Source of the DNA: Chara braunii
Taxonomy: Eukaryota > Streptophyta > Charophyceae > Charales > Characeae
Direction of reading: 5' to 3'
Assembly (NCBI GenBank): GCA_003427395.1
Contig: BFEA01000234.1
Span: forward strand, 293,579 to 316,790
DNA length: 23,212 nucleotides
This document shows positions 1 to 7,989 of this stretch, piece by piece. How positions within the stretch are numbered: position 1 is the stretch's first letter; every line of letters starts with the position of its first letter. The notes under the pieces were generated by a model. The model did no database searches. It worked only from the letters and a program-made list of their open reading frames with translations, and was not told the DNA's origin. The position numbers and the translations under genes are program-made.

Positions 1-36
1 AGAGACACACACAAATACACAGAAACGCACACAAAG

Positions 37-37
<1 letters not shown>

Positions 38-103
<66 letters not shown>
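38..103. repeat. (CA)n microsatellite
   Basis: About 33 uninterrupted CA dinucleotides, preceded by impure CA-rich sequence from position 1. The remaining bases up to the end of the BTB/SPRY reading frame at 301 show no recognisable gene. Confidence 0.97.
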
Positions 104-105
<2 letters not shown>

Positions 106-300
106 CACGCAAATTTCAAACAAGGTGTGGAAACAGGGTCTGCCGGTGGACAAGTGACTGCGAAAACCATCTTAAAAGTTTAAGATGATGTCTTTTGCTA
201 CCACGAGCCACTCAAAGATTGTGTGTGCTGAACAATGATAATTCCGGAAGTATCCAATGGTGAGCAGAGATCATGGAGTTTTTTGGGCCAAGACCTGTGC

Positions 301-1275
301 TCAAATCTGATGGACGAATTGTTCACGGGGAGAACTCTTAATCCATTCTATTTCTGCGCAGCCAGGGCCTTCTATATACAAGGCAGGGTACAGTGGGCCA
401 TCACATGGAAGTTTGAGATAGGCATGAGGGTACTCCCCACTGTGACTGAGGTAGCTTTCCAAATCATTCGCAAACGTCAGTTCCTTCTTCTTCATATCCA
501 ATATCACCACGACGGCAGCTCCAGACTTATCGAACTTTAGCATTTTAGATGAGGCAAGAAAAGTAGGACACAGTTTCCAGCCTGCTTTAACCCAAGGCAC
601 AAGCTTGCTGGACAACATCCACTGTTCATTCCCCTGTGGCATATCCGAGGATCCCTTGGTGGCTGATGAACCAACCCCCAAATAGCATCGACGATACTGC
701 CTTAGGAGCCGCACTCTCCAGATATGCTTACCGCTGCGCAGTGGCAGCTTCATCATCGTGAGACCGTCATACTGTTTATCAGAGCGCACCACCCGCTGTG
801 GTACTTCTTCTAAACTGCTGCATTTTTCATTCTTTACGGACCAAAAGGATGGAAATAAGACCTGATTGTAACTCTCGGAAATTCCACCTTCTTCTGTTTC
901 AACAGGTGCGAAGGCTGGTTTGTGACACATGGAACGCCACGGCATTGTGAAGAAAGAACCGCGAGGCATTCCTCTTGAGAAGCAGATGCCCTGCACCCTG
1001 TAGGCTGCCGCCAGTACCTCCGGGCGTAAGATTTTCAGCGGCTCGATCCTCTTCTGCACAAAGCAGGGTTCAACCAGGGCAAGGTTGATATGACCTTCCA
1101 ATATCTCCTCCAAATCCTTCCTCGCGAGCGAAACCTTTCTCTTTGAATTGCAATTCATGGTGCTGTCTTTTTCCTCAGACGCTTCCCCTGACTCAACATG
1201 ATCTATTGCCAATGATTCCTTGGCTGGTGAAACTTGCAATTTGGCGCTGTCATATCCTTCTTTCTTCTTTTTTTT
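301..1275 (-). CDS. SPRY-like C-terminal part of a BTB/BACK/SPRY gene
   Basis: This minus-strand frame is open from 1275 down to a TGA at 301-303. Its last ~170 codons resemble a SPRY/B30.2 fold: a segment with GKHIWRVRLL, then GVGSS, then AAVVVILDMKKKELTFAND, ending in LYPALYIEGPG followed by an EIEWI strand. SPRY domains are protein-interaction modules; paired with BTB they usually select substrates for cullin-3 ubiquitin ligases, so a CUL3 adaptor role is inferred. The frame differs by one nucleotide from the upstream part, the switch falling at a run of nine A's (plus-strand T's 1268-1276). An acidic/lysine-rich linker occupies the first ~60 codons. I see no usable intron at the switch, so this is a real frameshift or a homopolymer error. 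Confidence 0.7.
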   Translation of the reverse strand, partial: KKKKKEGYDSAKLQVSPAKESLAIDHVESGEASEEKDSTMNCNSKRKVSLARKDLEEILEGHINLALVEPCFVQKRIEPLKILRPEVLAAAYRVQGICFSRGMPRGSFFTMPWRSMCHKPAFAPVETEEGGISESYNQVLFPSFWSVKNEKCSSLEEVPQRVVRSDKQYDGLTMMKLPLRSGKHIWRVRLLRQYRRCYLGVGSSATKGSSDMPQGNEQWMLSSKLVPWVKAGWKLCPTFLASSKMLKFDKSGAAVVVILDMKKKELTFANDLESYLSHSGEYPHAYLKLPCDGPLYPALYIEGPGCAEIEWIKSSPREQFVHQI

Positions 1276-1520
1276 TCAGGCTCTGTCCCATCTTTATCTG
1301 CGGGTAAGACCTCTTTCGCTATATCCCAATTTGTGGCACCGGTTTCTCTCTCAACTCCTGGCCCTGACTCAACAGTATCCTTTGACATTGTCTTGGTCTT
1401 ATCTTTATCGCTACAAAGGTTCTCGGAAGCGGCTGAGAGCACGGCCTCGGCAAGCAGCGTCTCCGTGACATTTGGATGAAAGCGAACTTTCGCCAGACAG
1501 TACTTGATGCTCTCCTTGGT
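1203..1520 (-). CDS. Linker segment of the BTB/BACK/SPRY gene (after in-frame TGA)
   Basis: This segment lies in the same frame as the BTB part, directly after the TGA at 1521-1523, and stays open for about 105 codons to a TAG at 1203-1205. The first residues (TKESIKYCLAKVRFHP) look like the end of a BACK helical repeat, so coding sense continues across the stop. The rest is charged, ending in a KKRRKK patch next to the A9 run where the frame changes to the SPRY part. It is best read as the middle of one gene rather than a separate gene. A GTG at 1440-1442 could be mistaken for a start but has no support. Confidence 0.6.
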   Translation of the reverse strand, partial: TKESIKYCLAKVRFHPNVTETLLAEAVLSAASENLCSDKDKTKTMSKDTVESGPGVERETGATNWDIAKEVLPADKDGTEPEKKRRKKDMTAPNCKFHQPRNHWQ

Positions 1521-2084
1521 TCACCCTTGGAACAAAGTTGAATCGGCCAGAAGGAAATTGTTCATTGCCTTCAGAGCAATTTCAAGTATTCCGTCTGCTT
1601 GCCTCGGGATTGCCGCGTTCAGTAGCTCTCCCAGTGTGCTTGCGTTACGAAGCCTGGCCAGTGACAGCAACTTCAAGATCCTTTCACACAGGCTGTTGAC
1701 CTGATACTGCTCTGCCAGCATGTATGTGTCGAGGATATCCTCCCAGAAGCTGAAATGCGTCAACTGAAACGGATGCCCGTGCAGGCAACTTATCAACGTC
1801 TGTAGACTGTGTGCCTGAACTCCAGGAAGAGGTATTCTGTCCATCACACTCTCCTTCATGTCACCATACAGCAGTTTGTAGAAGTACTCGTTGCTGCTCG
1901 CCAACAGTGCCCGATTGGCCCGGACCTCTTTTGCTGCATGACAGACAAATGTGACGTCGAGCAATTCTGGATGATCAAGCACAGCTCGGATGGCAGCAAC
2001 CACCTCCTTTTCATGTTTTGGATCTTCCTTGTTCGCTTCGGCAAATAAAAAAGAAGAAAAACAGATAGTTGGACAGCCGCCCAT
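1521..2084 (-). CDS. BTB/POZ plus BACK domain segment of a host gene
   Basis: The minus-strand frame codes for a BTB/POZ fold: LLDVTFVCHAAKEVRANRAL, then ALLASSNEYFYKLLYGDMKES, then IPLPGVQAHSLQTLISCLHG. A BACK-like helical region follows (DTYMLAEQYQVNSLCERILKLL). BTB domains dimerise and bind cullin-3. The first ~15 codons are probably not real: on the minus strand a pyrimidine-rich stretch ends in AG near 2041, a likely 3' splice site, so the true exon may begin there with earlier exons upstream. The frame ends at TGA 1521-1523, but the same frame continues with BACK-like sequence, so this is a nonsense change or an error. The LINE insertion border lies about 950 bp upstream. Confidence 0.72.
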   Translation of the reverse strand: MGGCPTICFSSFLFAEANKEDPKHEKEVVAAIRAVLDHPELLDVTFVCHAAKEVRANRALLASSNEYFYKLLYGDMKESVMDRIPLPGVQAHSLQTLISCLHGHPFQLTHFSFWEDILDTYMLAEQYQVNSLCERILKLLSLARLRNASTLGELLNAAIPRQADGILEIALKAMNNFLLADSTLFQG

Positions 2085-3023
2085 CCTTTTCGCTATCTTT
2101 GCAGCGTGACTTGTTCTTCAAGCGTTTTCCCAAAACAAACACTGTCAGTTAAACCACCAGCTCTGGCAACGTGAAGCGAAATCTCCGGCCTTGAAAATGG
2201 AGGCTGAGCTTTCAATGTATGGGCATGTCTGTGGGTCGTTCGATCCAAACGCATGTGGAAACTTTTCAGAGCGTGAAAGGGCCCCTACCCGATATGCTGG
2301 CAGTCAGCGGACTTTAAGTCAAAGGCGAAAGAACAAAATCAGCACCCAACAACAACAACCACCACCACCACCACTGCTGCGCCATCACCACAGCCACCAT
2401 CCCTACCCCCGCCCCCTGCCGTCACCCCGCTGCGACCCCCACCGCCACATGAATGAAACGAGAAGGACACGACTTGTCTCATGCAACCACCACCACCACC
2501 ACCACAACACAGACACAACCACAACCACTACCACCACAACAACGACCACCACATTGACAACCACCACAACGACGACCACCACCACCACGACGACCGCCAC
2601 AACCGCAACCACCACAACAACCACCACCAAAACAACAACCACAACGATGACAACAACAACAACAACAAGCCGAAGTAGAAACACAGAAAGCCCCGTTCCA
2701 TCAAATGTACTTAACCTTAATCAAAGTTCACGGCACAGATTGACCCACCCAAAGCTCACAACAGGAGTCTGACAAAAAACAACTCCAGAAGAAACAATAG
2801 CATGTATTGCTTGCCACTAGTGACAGGCAGATACATCATAATTGATGTTCTGGGAAACACATGACATTATCCGACTTGATCTGCCAGCTCTGAGCTTATT
2901 GTACCAAAAAAAGAAGTACAGGAACAAATTGAACCTTTACTCTTAGTTAAACGCCATGGATAAGATCTGAATGAACAAGAAACTTTTCCCCCTACCTTCT
3001 GATCACAAGGTACTGAAAGGGAA
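2085..3023. other. Upstream flank of the BTB gene, no supported gene
   Basis: This is the flank between the BTB exon and the LINE border. It holds an ACN-rich trinucleotide repeat in its centre and otherwise unique sequence. It could contain an intron, a first exon or the promoter of the minus-strand gene, but no splice-consistent exon was recognised. Confidence 0.5.
2347..2669. repeat. Imperfect (CCA/CAA)n trinucleotide repeat
   Basis: Two blocks of CAA, CCA and related ACN triplets (2347-2375 and about 2484-2669) are separated by C-rich unique sequence. The repeats keep several frames free of stops, which creates long Thr-, His- or Val-rich open frames on both strands. These look like by-products of the repeat, not proteins. 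Confidence 0.9.
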
Positions 3024-3040
3024 CAAAGTCCCCTTTTTTT
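3024..3040. repeat. LINE target-site duplication, left copy
   Basis: The 17 bp CAAAGTCCCCTTTTTTT are identical to 21108-21124. This copy directly abuts the plus-strand poly(T), which is the LINE poly(A) tail. The final T's overlap the tail, so the exact inner edge is ambiguous within the T run. Confidence 0.9.
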
Positions 3041-3050
3041 TTTTTTTTTT
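3034..3050 (-). other. LINE poly(A) tail
   Basis: Seventeen T's on the plus strand form a poly(A) tail in LINE sense. Up to seven of them may belong to the target-site duplication. Confidence 0.9.
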
Positions 3051-3651
3051 AATTTATTAAACAGGTCCTTATGGCCCTGGCTCCATTTCCATTCTGGGGA
3101 GCATCAGTCCGGTTCCTTTTCCACCGGCAAGTCAGGAAAAATAATTACATCATAGAACACNCTCACGCTTCCTTCCGTCTGGCCGAAGGAACCCTGATCA
3201 GCATTGATTACTCCAACGTCGTGGAGGATTGACTGTCAGCTTGCCTTGCTTCCATCTTTCCTCTCAGGACTACNAAAGGAGCCTGTCAGATACAACATGA
3301 ATAGCAAGAAAGGACTGAGAAGCTGTGGCTGCTGCCAACTCAGTCTAAACCCTAAACCCCGCTGCTGATCCTCATGAAATTCCTAACATTCTAGACGGTC
3401 ACCCTGTTTGTCTTGTTTCTGTCAAAACAAAAATCTCAACCCTGACCCCTAAACCCTAGGCACGATTGATCTTTTGCATCTGATCCATGAGAGACAACAG
3501 GCTGTTGCCTGTTGCGCGTAAGTCTTGAATGCTCTTCTGGGCCCGATTGGAGTACCTCCTTCCGCATGAAGTCGACCCCTGAGATCTTCTGCGATATGTT
3601 TCATGTGAAACATCGGCTGCAGTCTGTCCCGCGTGTATCTTGGATGCTCTT
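3051..3651 (-). other. LINE 3' UTR
   Basis: About 600 bp between the ORF2 stop (3652-3654) and the tail. It contains two N's (3161, 3274), two patches of CCCTAAA-type sequence (3345-3360 and 3447-3459) and an imperfect ~34-bp direct repeat (3523-3556 and 3638-3671, 115 bp apart). The second repeat copy overlaps the ORF2 end. A short open frame at 3449-3661 is not convincing as a protein. Confidence 0.65.
3053..3058 (-). promoter_or_regulatory. LINE polyadenylation signal AATAAA
   Basis: Plus-strand TTTATT reads AATAAA in LINE sense, two bases before the tail. The near-zero spacing suggests it sits at the junction with the tail; a working signal normally lies 10-30 nt upstream of cleavage, so function is uncertain. 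Confidence 0.5.
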
Positions 3652-3672
3652 CTAGGCCCAAATTGGAGTTGG
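3523..3672. repeat. Imperfect direct repeat, period ~115 bp
   Basis: TCTTGAATGCTCTTCTGG at 3523 recurs as TCTTGGATGCTCTTCTAG at 3638, and similarity continues through GGCCC and TTGGAGT. It spans the end of LINE ORF2 and the start of the 3' UTR, suggesting an old local duplication in the LINE lineage. Confidence 0.7.
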
Positions 3673-3777
3673 CTCTTCTTGAACCTGGGTACTCTGCTGA
3701 GAAACAGATTTGACCGAATTATGCCACTCTTTCCATCTTAAAACCTGCCGACTTAGCCATGCCACTTTTTCCCCTAC
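3652..3777 (-). pseudogene. LINE ORF2 C-terminal tail, separated by the gypsy insertion
   Basis: Joining minus-strand 12544 to 3777, with one CTAC copy removed, keeps the ORF2 frame open for 41 further codons to a TAG at 3652-3654. The residues near the join (VGEKVAWLSRQVLRWKEW) are basic and aromatic, plausible as the end of a LINE ORF2. This fragment confirms that the gypsy element landed inside the LINE rather than beside it. Confidence 0.75.
3774..3777. repeat. Gypsy target-site duplication CTAC, left copy
   Basis: CTAC precedes the 5' LTR and recurs right after the 3' LTR at 12544-12547. Four bp is short but within the 4-5 bp made by Ty3/gypsy integrases, and the LINE frame continuity supports it. 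Confidence 0.75.
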
Positions 3778-4634
3778 TGAAATGGTTTTCACCTTTTAGC
3801 AGTAGCGTATGCAGAACCCAGGGTTCGATCCCTAGACCTCACCCTACCCATGTACAGTACCTGTGTAGACCCCGAGAATTGAACCTGTGACCTGTGTATT
3901 CGTAGACAGTTGGTAGGCCTGTCGTAGGTCCATAGGCAGCAGAGGTTCGATCTGTAGGTCTATAGCGTAGAAGTCTTAGTGAGTTCCGGAAGCTTAGCTG
4001 TAGACCTTCTAGAAGTTAGGCAAGTGGGCAAGCGGTCAAGTGGCGAGGCAAGTGGTGGACTAAACCGCAGTGCAACGGCAGCACAACGTCGGTAGGATAG
4101 TGGTGAGTCCACAGTCAGTCAGCGGAAGGTCCAGTCAGTCCCAGTCCGGTCCAGCAAGTACCACAGGGGGACTGTGAGCACCAAGGGCCGATGGCAAAGG
4201 GCAGACCAACGAGTTTCTGAAGTATAAATCAAGAGGCAGCGCCCAGCCATTCATTCATTCCTGCGTGAGCCATGCGGAAGCGCTGCCACAGCGCCTTGTG
4301 CAAGGAGGTCTGCAGATGAGCCCGGGGGACGCAGTGGGCAAGAGAGAGGGAGTTAGCATAGCGATAGGGTAGATGCAGCGATAGCTGCCATAGCTGTAGT
4401 CAGTAGCGAGTGTGTGTGTGTGTTCGAGTGTTAGAGTGATGCGTGTGGGATATCCAGGGTGATCCAGTGTATGTGCACAGTGAGATGTTTGGGCGCTGAA
4501 GTCGCCATAGCCAATTGAGAGTTAACTCGTATCTGAAAGCCACATCTCTGAGTTTCGAGTGGGCGCATGTCGCCAGTGTGCTGCGTTGCTGTTTACATGC
4601 ATGAAAAGTGTGTTTGAGAACGAGTCTAATTGCA
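3778..4634 (+). repeat. 5' LTR of the gypsy element
   Basis: 857 bp, from TGAAATGG to TTGCA. It matches 11687-12543 base for base at an offset of 7,909, except 3783 (T versus C), 3815 (A versus T), 4628 (A versus G) and an N in the other copy. It holds a TATAAA at 4223-4228 and several tRNA-arm-like motifs in its first 180 bp. Confidence 0.96.
4223..4228 (+). promoter_or_regulatory. Probable LTR TATA box
   Basis: TATAAA in an otherwise mixed-composition LTR is the best core-promoter candidate for transcription of the element. The same box occurs at 12132-12137 in the 3' LTR. The transcript start would lie roughly 25-35 bp downstream; this is inferred. Confidence 0.55.
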
Positions 4635-4635
4635 T

Positions 4636-4647
4636 TGGTATCAGAGC
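4636..4647 (+). promoter_or_regulatory. Primer-binding site, initiator-Met tRNA type
   Basis: TGGTATCAGAGC, one base after the LTR end, is the usual plant LTR-retrotransposon PBS, complementary to the 3' end of initiator-Met tRNA. It fixes the right edge of the 5' LTR. Confidence 0.93.
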
Positions 4648-5017
4648 TGGTACCCGCTATTCCATGCGCGCCGTCGTATGCAGGGCCTGATGCGCCATAG
4701 CCGAGGTGGCCGCCGAGGGTGATAGTCCACCATAGCGGACCTGAGGTTGAAGAAGCCGCCGCGCACCTGCAAGAAGACCACGACAAGGAAGAAGACCGAG
4801 ACAGAGAGAGAGAGAGAGGGAGAGAGAGAGATGAGCGATACAAGTTTGGTTGTCACTTACCTGTGAAGTTGTTGCGAAGTCCACGAAGGAGAAAGACAGC
4901 GGCCATAGCCGCAGAGCCTGTACCACGGAGTGACGAAGTAGGAGGAAGAAGGACAGAGGGGGGAGAGACCGAGAAGGNAGAGGAAGCGGCCATAGCCAAG
5001 AGGNGAAGCAGAGGCCG

Positions 5018-5020
<3 letters not shown>

Positions 5021-5053
<33 letters not shown>
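5021..5053 (+). repeat. 33-base poly(A) tract in the gypsy leader
   Basis: An internal A run flanked by GAAGAAG-rich sequence. It could be slippage in the purine-rich region or assembly padding near the two N's. Confidence 0.95.
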
Positions 5054-5059
<6 letters not shown>

Positions 5060-5140
5060 GAAGAAGACAGCGGGGAAAGGAGGCGAGGGAGGTAAAGAAG
5101 AAGAAGGGGATTGGCGAGGAAGAAGAGCCGGCAGCCATAG

Positions 5141-5261
5141 CTGACCGGAGGGTTGACCGAGAGGGTTGACCGGAGGCGTTGACCAGCGTTACCGGAGTTG
5201 ACCGAGGGTTGACCGTAGAGTTGACCGGCGTTGACCAAGACCATTGACCAAGACTTTGACC
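5141..5261 (+). repeat. TTGACC hexamer cluster
   Basis: Nine exact TTGACC copies start at 5153, 5166, 5179, 5198, 5209, 5221, 5231, 5244 and 5256, after one CTGACC at 5141. Spacing is 10-19 bp. TTGAC(C/T) is the W-box core bound by plant WRKY factors; a regulatory role is only inferred. Confidence 0.85.
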
Positions 5262-5495
5262 AAGCTGGAGTTGGTAACATCTCGCCAAGCCCTTAGCCTA
5301 CCCCTTGCCCTATGGATGCGCACATACCCCTTGGTACTTGTTGAGTACAGTCTGTCTGTCTATTCTTTCTACATTGAGTCTCTTCTGTCCTAGGTCATAG
5401 TACTCTGTGGATGAAGGATAGGGCTTGGATGACGAAACCCTAGTCTGACCTTGTAGGGCTAAGGCTGTGGCTGATCCAACTTTCCAGGGGGGCAT

Positions 5496-5683
5496 AACCC
5501 TCCCAAGGACCGGTGCTGACCGGCTGGAAACGGTTGGTAGGACTCAGTGGGCCTGAACGACACCAGGCAGTCTTTAAGTGTTGAGGGCCTGTTTGAACCA
5601 CTCCCCTACCGGACCGACTAAGGCTGAGGATCTGTGTCTGACGACTCGACTGTCCCGGAGGTCAAACCCTCCCAAGGACCGGT
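5496..5683 (+). repeat. Pair of 19-bp direct repeats in the leader
   Basis: AACCCTCCCAAGGACCGGT occurs at 5496-5514 and 5665-5683, followed in both by a CCGACC/CTGACC-type sequence. This may be an old tandem duplication of about 169 bp. Confidence 0.85.
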
Positions 5684-6012
5684 ACCGACCGGCGGACTGC
5701 TCGGTGTGGCACAGTAGGCCGGAAAGGCTGAGTTGTGGGCTGAAAGCACAGGCAGAACCAAGCTGATCACGTTGTCCTGTCTGCGACGTTAAAGAATTTT
5801 TGCGGAGTTACGGGGATCTCCTTAAATGCCTCCTGATCAGCCACTGGTTCAGTAGTGACAGCCATAGCATAGGTCTAGGCTAGAGACCATAGTTGACAGG
5901 ATCCCTGTCAGGATTCTGTAAGCCTTAGATTGTGTCTATAGGTTTGTCAGTCAGGGGTCATAGTCTACGTGGTGAGGTTTGGAACCACTTACCCGATTGT
6001 ACACTTATCACC

Positions 6013-7989
6013 ATGGTTGGGACCCGTAGTGGGTTAGAGACTAGCCCCTATAGTAAGGAGCAGCAAGAAAAGATGGCCGCCATAGTCCAAGAGAACAGGG
6101 AGAGAAAAGAGCGTGAGAAGCAAGCGAAGCTAAAGGCTATCGCAGATGAGCAGGCGGCGAAGATGAAGAGATTGGAGGAGGAGATGAAGAGAGTACAACA
6201 AGAGGAGAAAGAAAGAAGAAAAGCTGCTGAAGCAGAAGCGGCGGCAGAAGAAGAGAAAGAGAGAATGAGGATTGAGAGTGGAGATGGAAGTAGTGGTGGC
6301 GCGATGAAGAGGGAGACGGATATTGAGATGGAAAAGAAGATCAGCGAGTGGGTCGCTAATTTATCATTGGGTGAAGAGGAGGAGGCAGAGTCCTATGTGA
6401 CTGAGGATGAGAGGGCTGCGCTCGCCAGTGAGCTAGCAACAATGACAGATCCGATGGAAAGGCGAGAAAGGGAGGAGGAGCAAAAACTGGCATGGAAGTT
6501 GAGAATGAAGCGAGAGAAGAAGAGGAGGAGAGAGGAAGTGAGTAAAATGACTGCAGAGGTAGCGAAGGTGCAAGCGTGCAGGCAGGAGGTGTTGGCCCAG
6601 CCAGATGATAAGGCCAAGTTGGACAAGGTACTGGGGTACCTGGAAGTGTTGAGCAAGGCCTGGATGGAAGAGCGCCAGGCTAGCTGGAGCCAAGATGTAG
6701 CCTTGAGTGCCATGCGGTCAGGGTTTAGACACTTTGCGCGCGAGATCGTCACCCATATTGGGGGCGAAGTCAAGCAATTGAGAGACAATGTAGGGAAGTT
6801 TTGTGAGGGCGCCATTCAGGGTGCCAAAGCTGTAGCCGCTGTAGAGGGAGAGGCCAGACCCCGTAAGGACCCAGTGAAACTTAAGTTCCCAGATGCCTAC
6901 GGGGGAAAGAAGGAAGAAAACTTTGACAACTGCGAAGCCAGTGTCAATAGTTATATCTACTTGCAACATATCCTAACAGAGGAACAAGTCCTCGTGGCCT
7001 TCCAGGCCCTCAAAGATGAAGCGACTAGTTTCGCCAGGTCTCTTGCGCGCACAGCCGGTTGTGAAAACAACCTGGTTGCATATTCCAAAGTCACCCCTCT
7101 TTCCCAATTCCTCAAGCTTCTCAAGGAGCGCTTCGCTGACCCTACGTGAGGCATTAGAGCCTCTGACAAGCTGCAAACGATCCACTCACGACAGTGGAGG
7201 AGTGCCAAGGCACTCAAGAGTACCATGGACGACTTGGTAGCCGTCCCGGACCATGGGGTCACTGAGCCCCAGCTGGTCCAGTTGTTTTATCGCGCCATTC
7301 CAGAGGCCCTACGAGGGCATTTCTTTGACAAGTCTCAACAGGCCGGCATCACTTACGATGCATTAAGTAGAGAAGTCATCCTGTACGAGTTGGAGTCTAT
7401 GCCAGTTACCACTTTCTGGCATAAGGACTTGGAGAAGGGGAAGAAGTGGAAGGATCGTACCATCTCAGGCCAAGTCAAGGCCAAGGATCACTTGATCCTG
7501 ACATTAGAGGACGGTGGTACAGAAGAGGTCCCATATGATCAGATTCAGTGGGGCCTAGGGAAGGAGGACAGTAGTGTAGGGCAGGGGAGGTCTTACGCTG
7601 CTGTCGCGGCCGGAGGAAGGCCGCAAGGCAGAGGAGGAGGCCAGGGCCAAAGGGGCCAGGCCATGGGAGGCCGAGGACCGGGCGCGCAGGGGGTTGGCGG
7701 CCACGGAAACCGCCAAGCGGGAGGTAGGGGTCAAGGTCCCCCGTTAAATCGACAGGGTAACCGGTCCCCACAGCGAGGAGGTGGAAGGGCACCTCAAGGA
7801 GGATGGCACCCAGGCTTGCCGCAGGGCAGGCCCTGGGAAGACTTGGGCTTGGACCAGCGATTATGGCAGGAACGCGTGAACATGGGTCAGTGCGTATTCT
7901 GTGGTGACCCGGCGCATGTAATTAAATTTTGTCCAAAGTATAGACAGGCCCGTTGGGCTGCTCAGTCGTCAAAAGGCAGCCACCAGTAG
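6013..7989 (+). pseudogene. gag: gag of the gypsy element, one in-frame stop
   Basis: The chosen start is ATG 6013 (ACCATGG context, protein MVGTRSGLET). The open frame extends upstream to 5932, but only without an ATG. The first ~170 residues are rich in Glu, Lys and Arg and probably form long helices or a coiled coil. A capsid-like region follows, interrupted by TGA 7147-7149 while the same frame continues to TAG 7987-7989. The C-terminal part is Gly/Arg/Gln-rich and ends in a CCHC knuckle CVFCGDPAHVIKFC (7891-7932) that would bind element RNA. Gag forms the particle in which reverse transcription occurs. The stop lies in a CG-type context, consistent with deamination. The frame overlaps protease by 37 bases in a -1 arrangement. 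Confidence 0.88.

Larger units (their letters stand above)
4648..6012 (+). other. Gypsy leader (untranslated region before gag)
   Basis: About 1.4 kb of leader without a convincing gene. It contains a purine-rich low-complexity stretch with a 33-base A run (5021-5053), N's at 4978 and 5004, a cluster of nine TTGACC hexamers (5153-5261), a 19-bp exact direct repeat (5496-5514 and 5665-5683) and many copies of GCCATAG. An open frame at 4719-5144 is lysine/glutamate-rich and crosses the A run, so I do not call it a gene. Packaging and dimerisation signals normally lie here but cannot be assigned. Confidence 0.75.

Noticed and set aside
1261-1280. Pyrimidine tract plus CAGG resembling a plus-strand splice acceptor
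   Set aside because: It is the reverse complement of a Lys/Arg-coding stretch in the minus-strand BTB/SPRY gene, and no plus-strand exon follows.
2191-2772. 193-codon plus-strand open frame rich in His, Pro and Thr
   Set aside because: It is kept open by ACN/CAN trinucleotide repeats, and mirror frames on the other strand are equally open. No domain is visible.
3449-3661. 70-codon minus-strand frame as a separate LINE gene
   Set aside because: It lies in the 3' UTR, overlaps the ORF2 stop in another frame and includes the 115-bp duplication.
3822-3885. A tRNA gene at the LTR start
   Set aside because: B-box-like sequences are present, but no acceptor stem or full cloverleaf can be formed.
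4719-5144. 141-codon Glu/Lys/Arg-rich open frame in the gypsy leader
   Set aside because: It runs through purine-rich low-complexity sequence, two N's and an A33 run. Nothing suggests conserved protein.
5932-6012. Upstream extension of gag
   Set aside because: It has no ATG, and the ATG at 6013 has a good ACCATGG context and a typical gag N-terminus.
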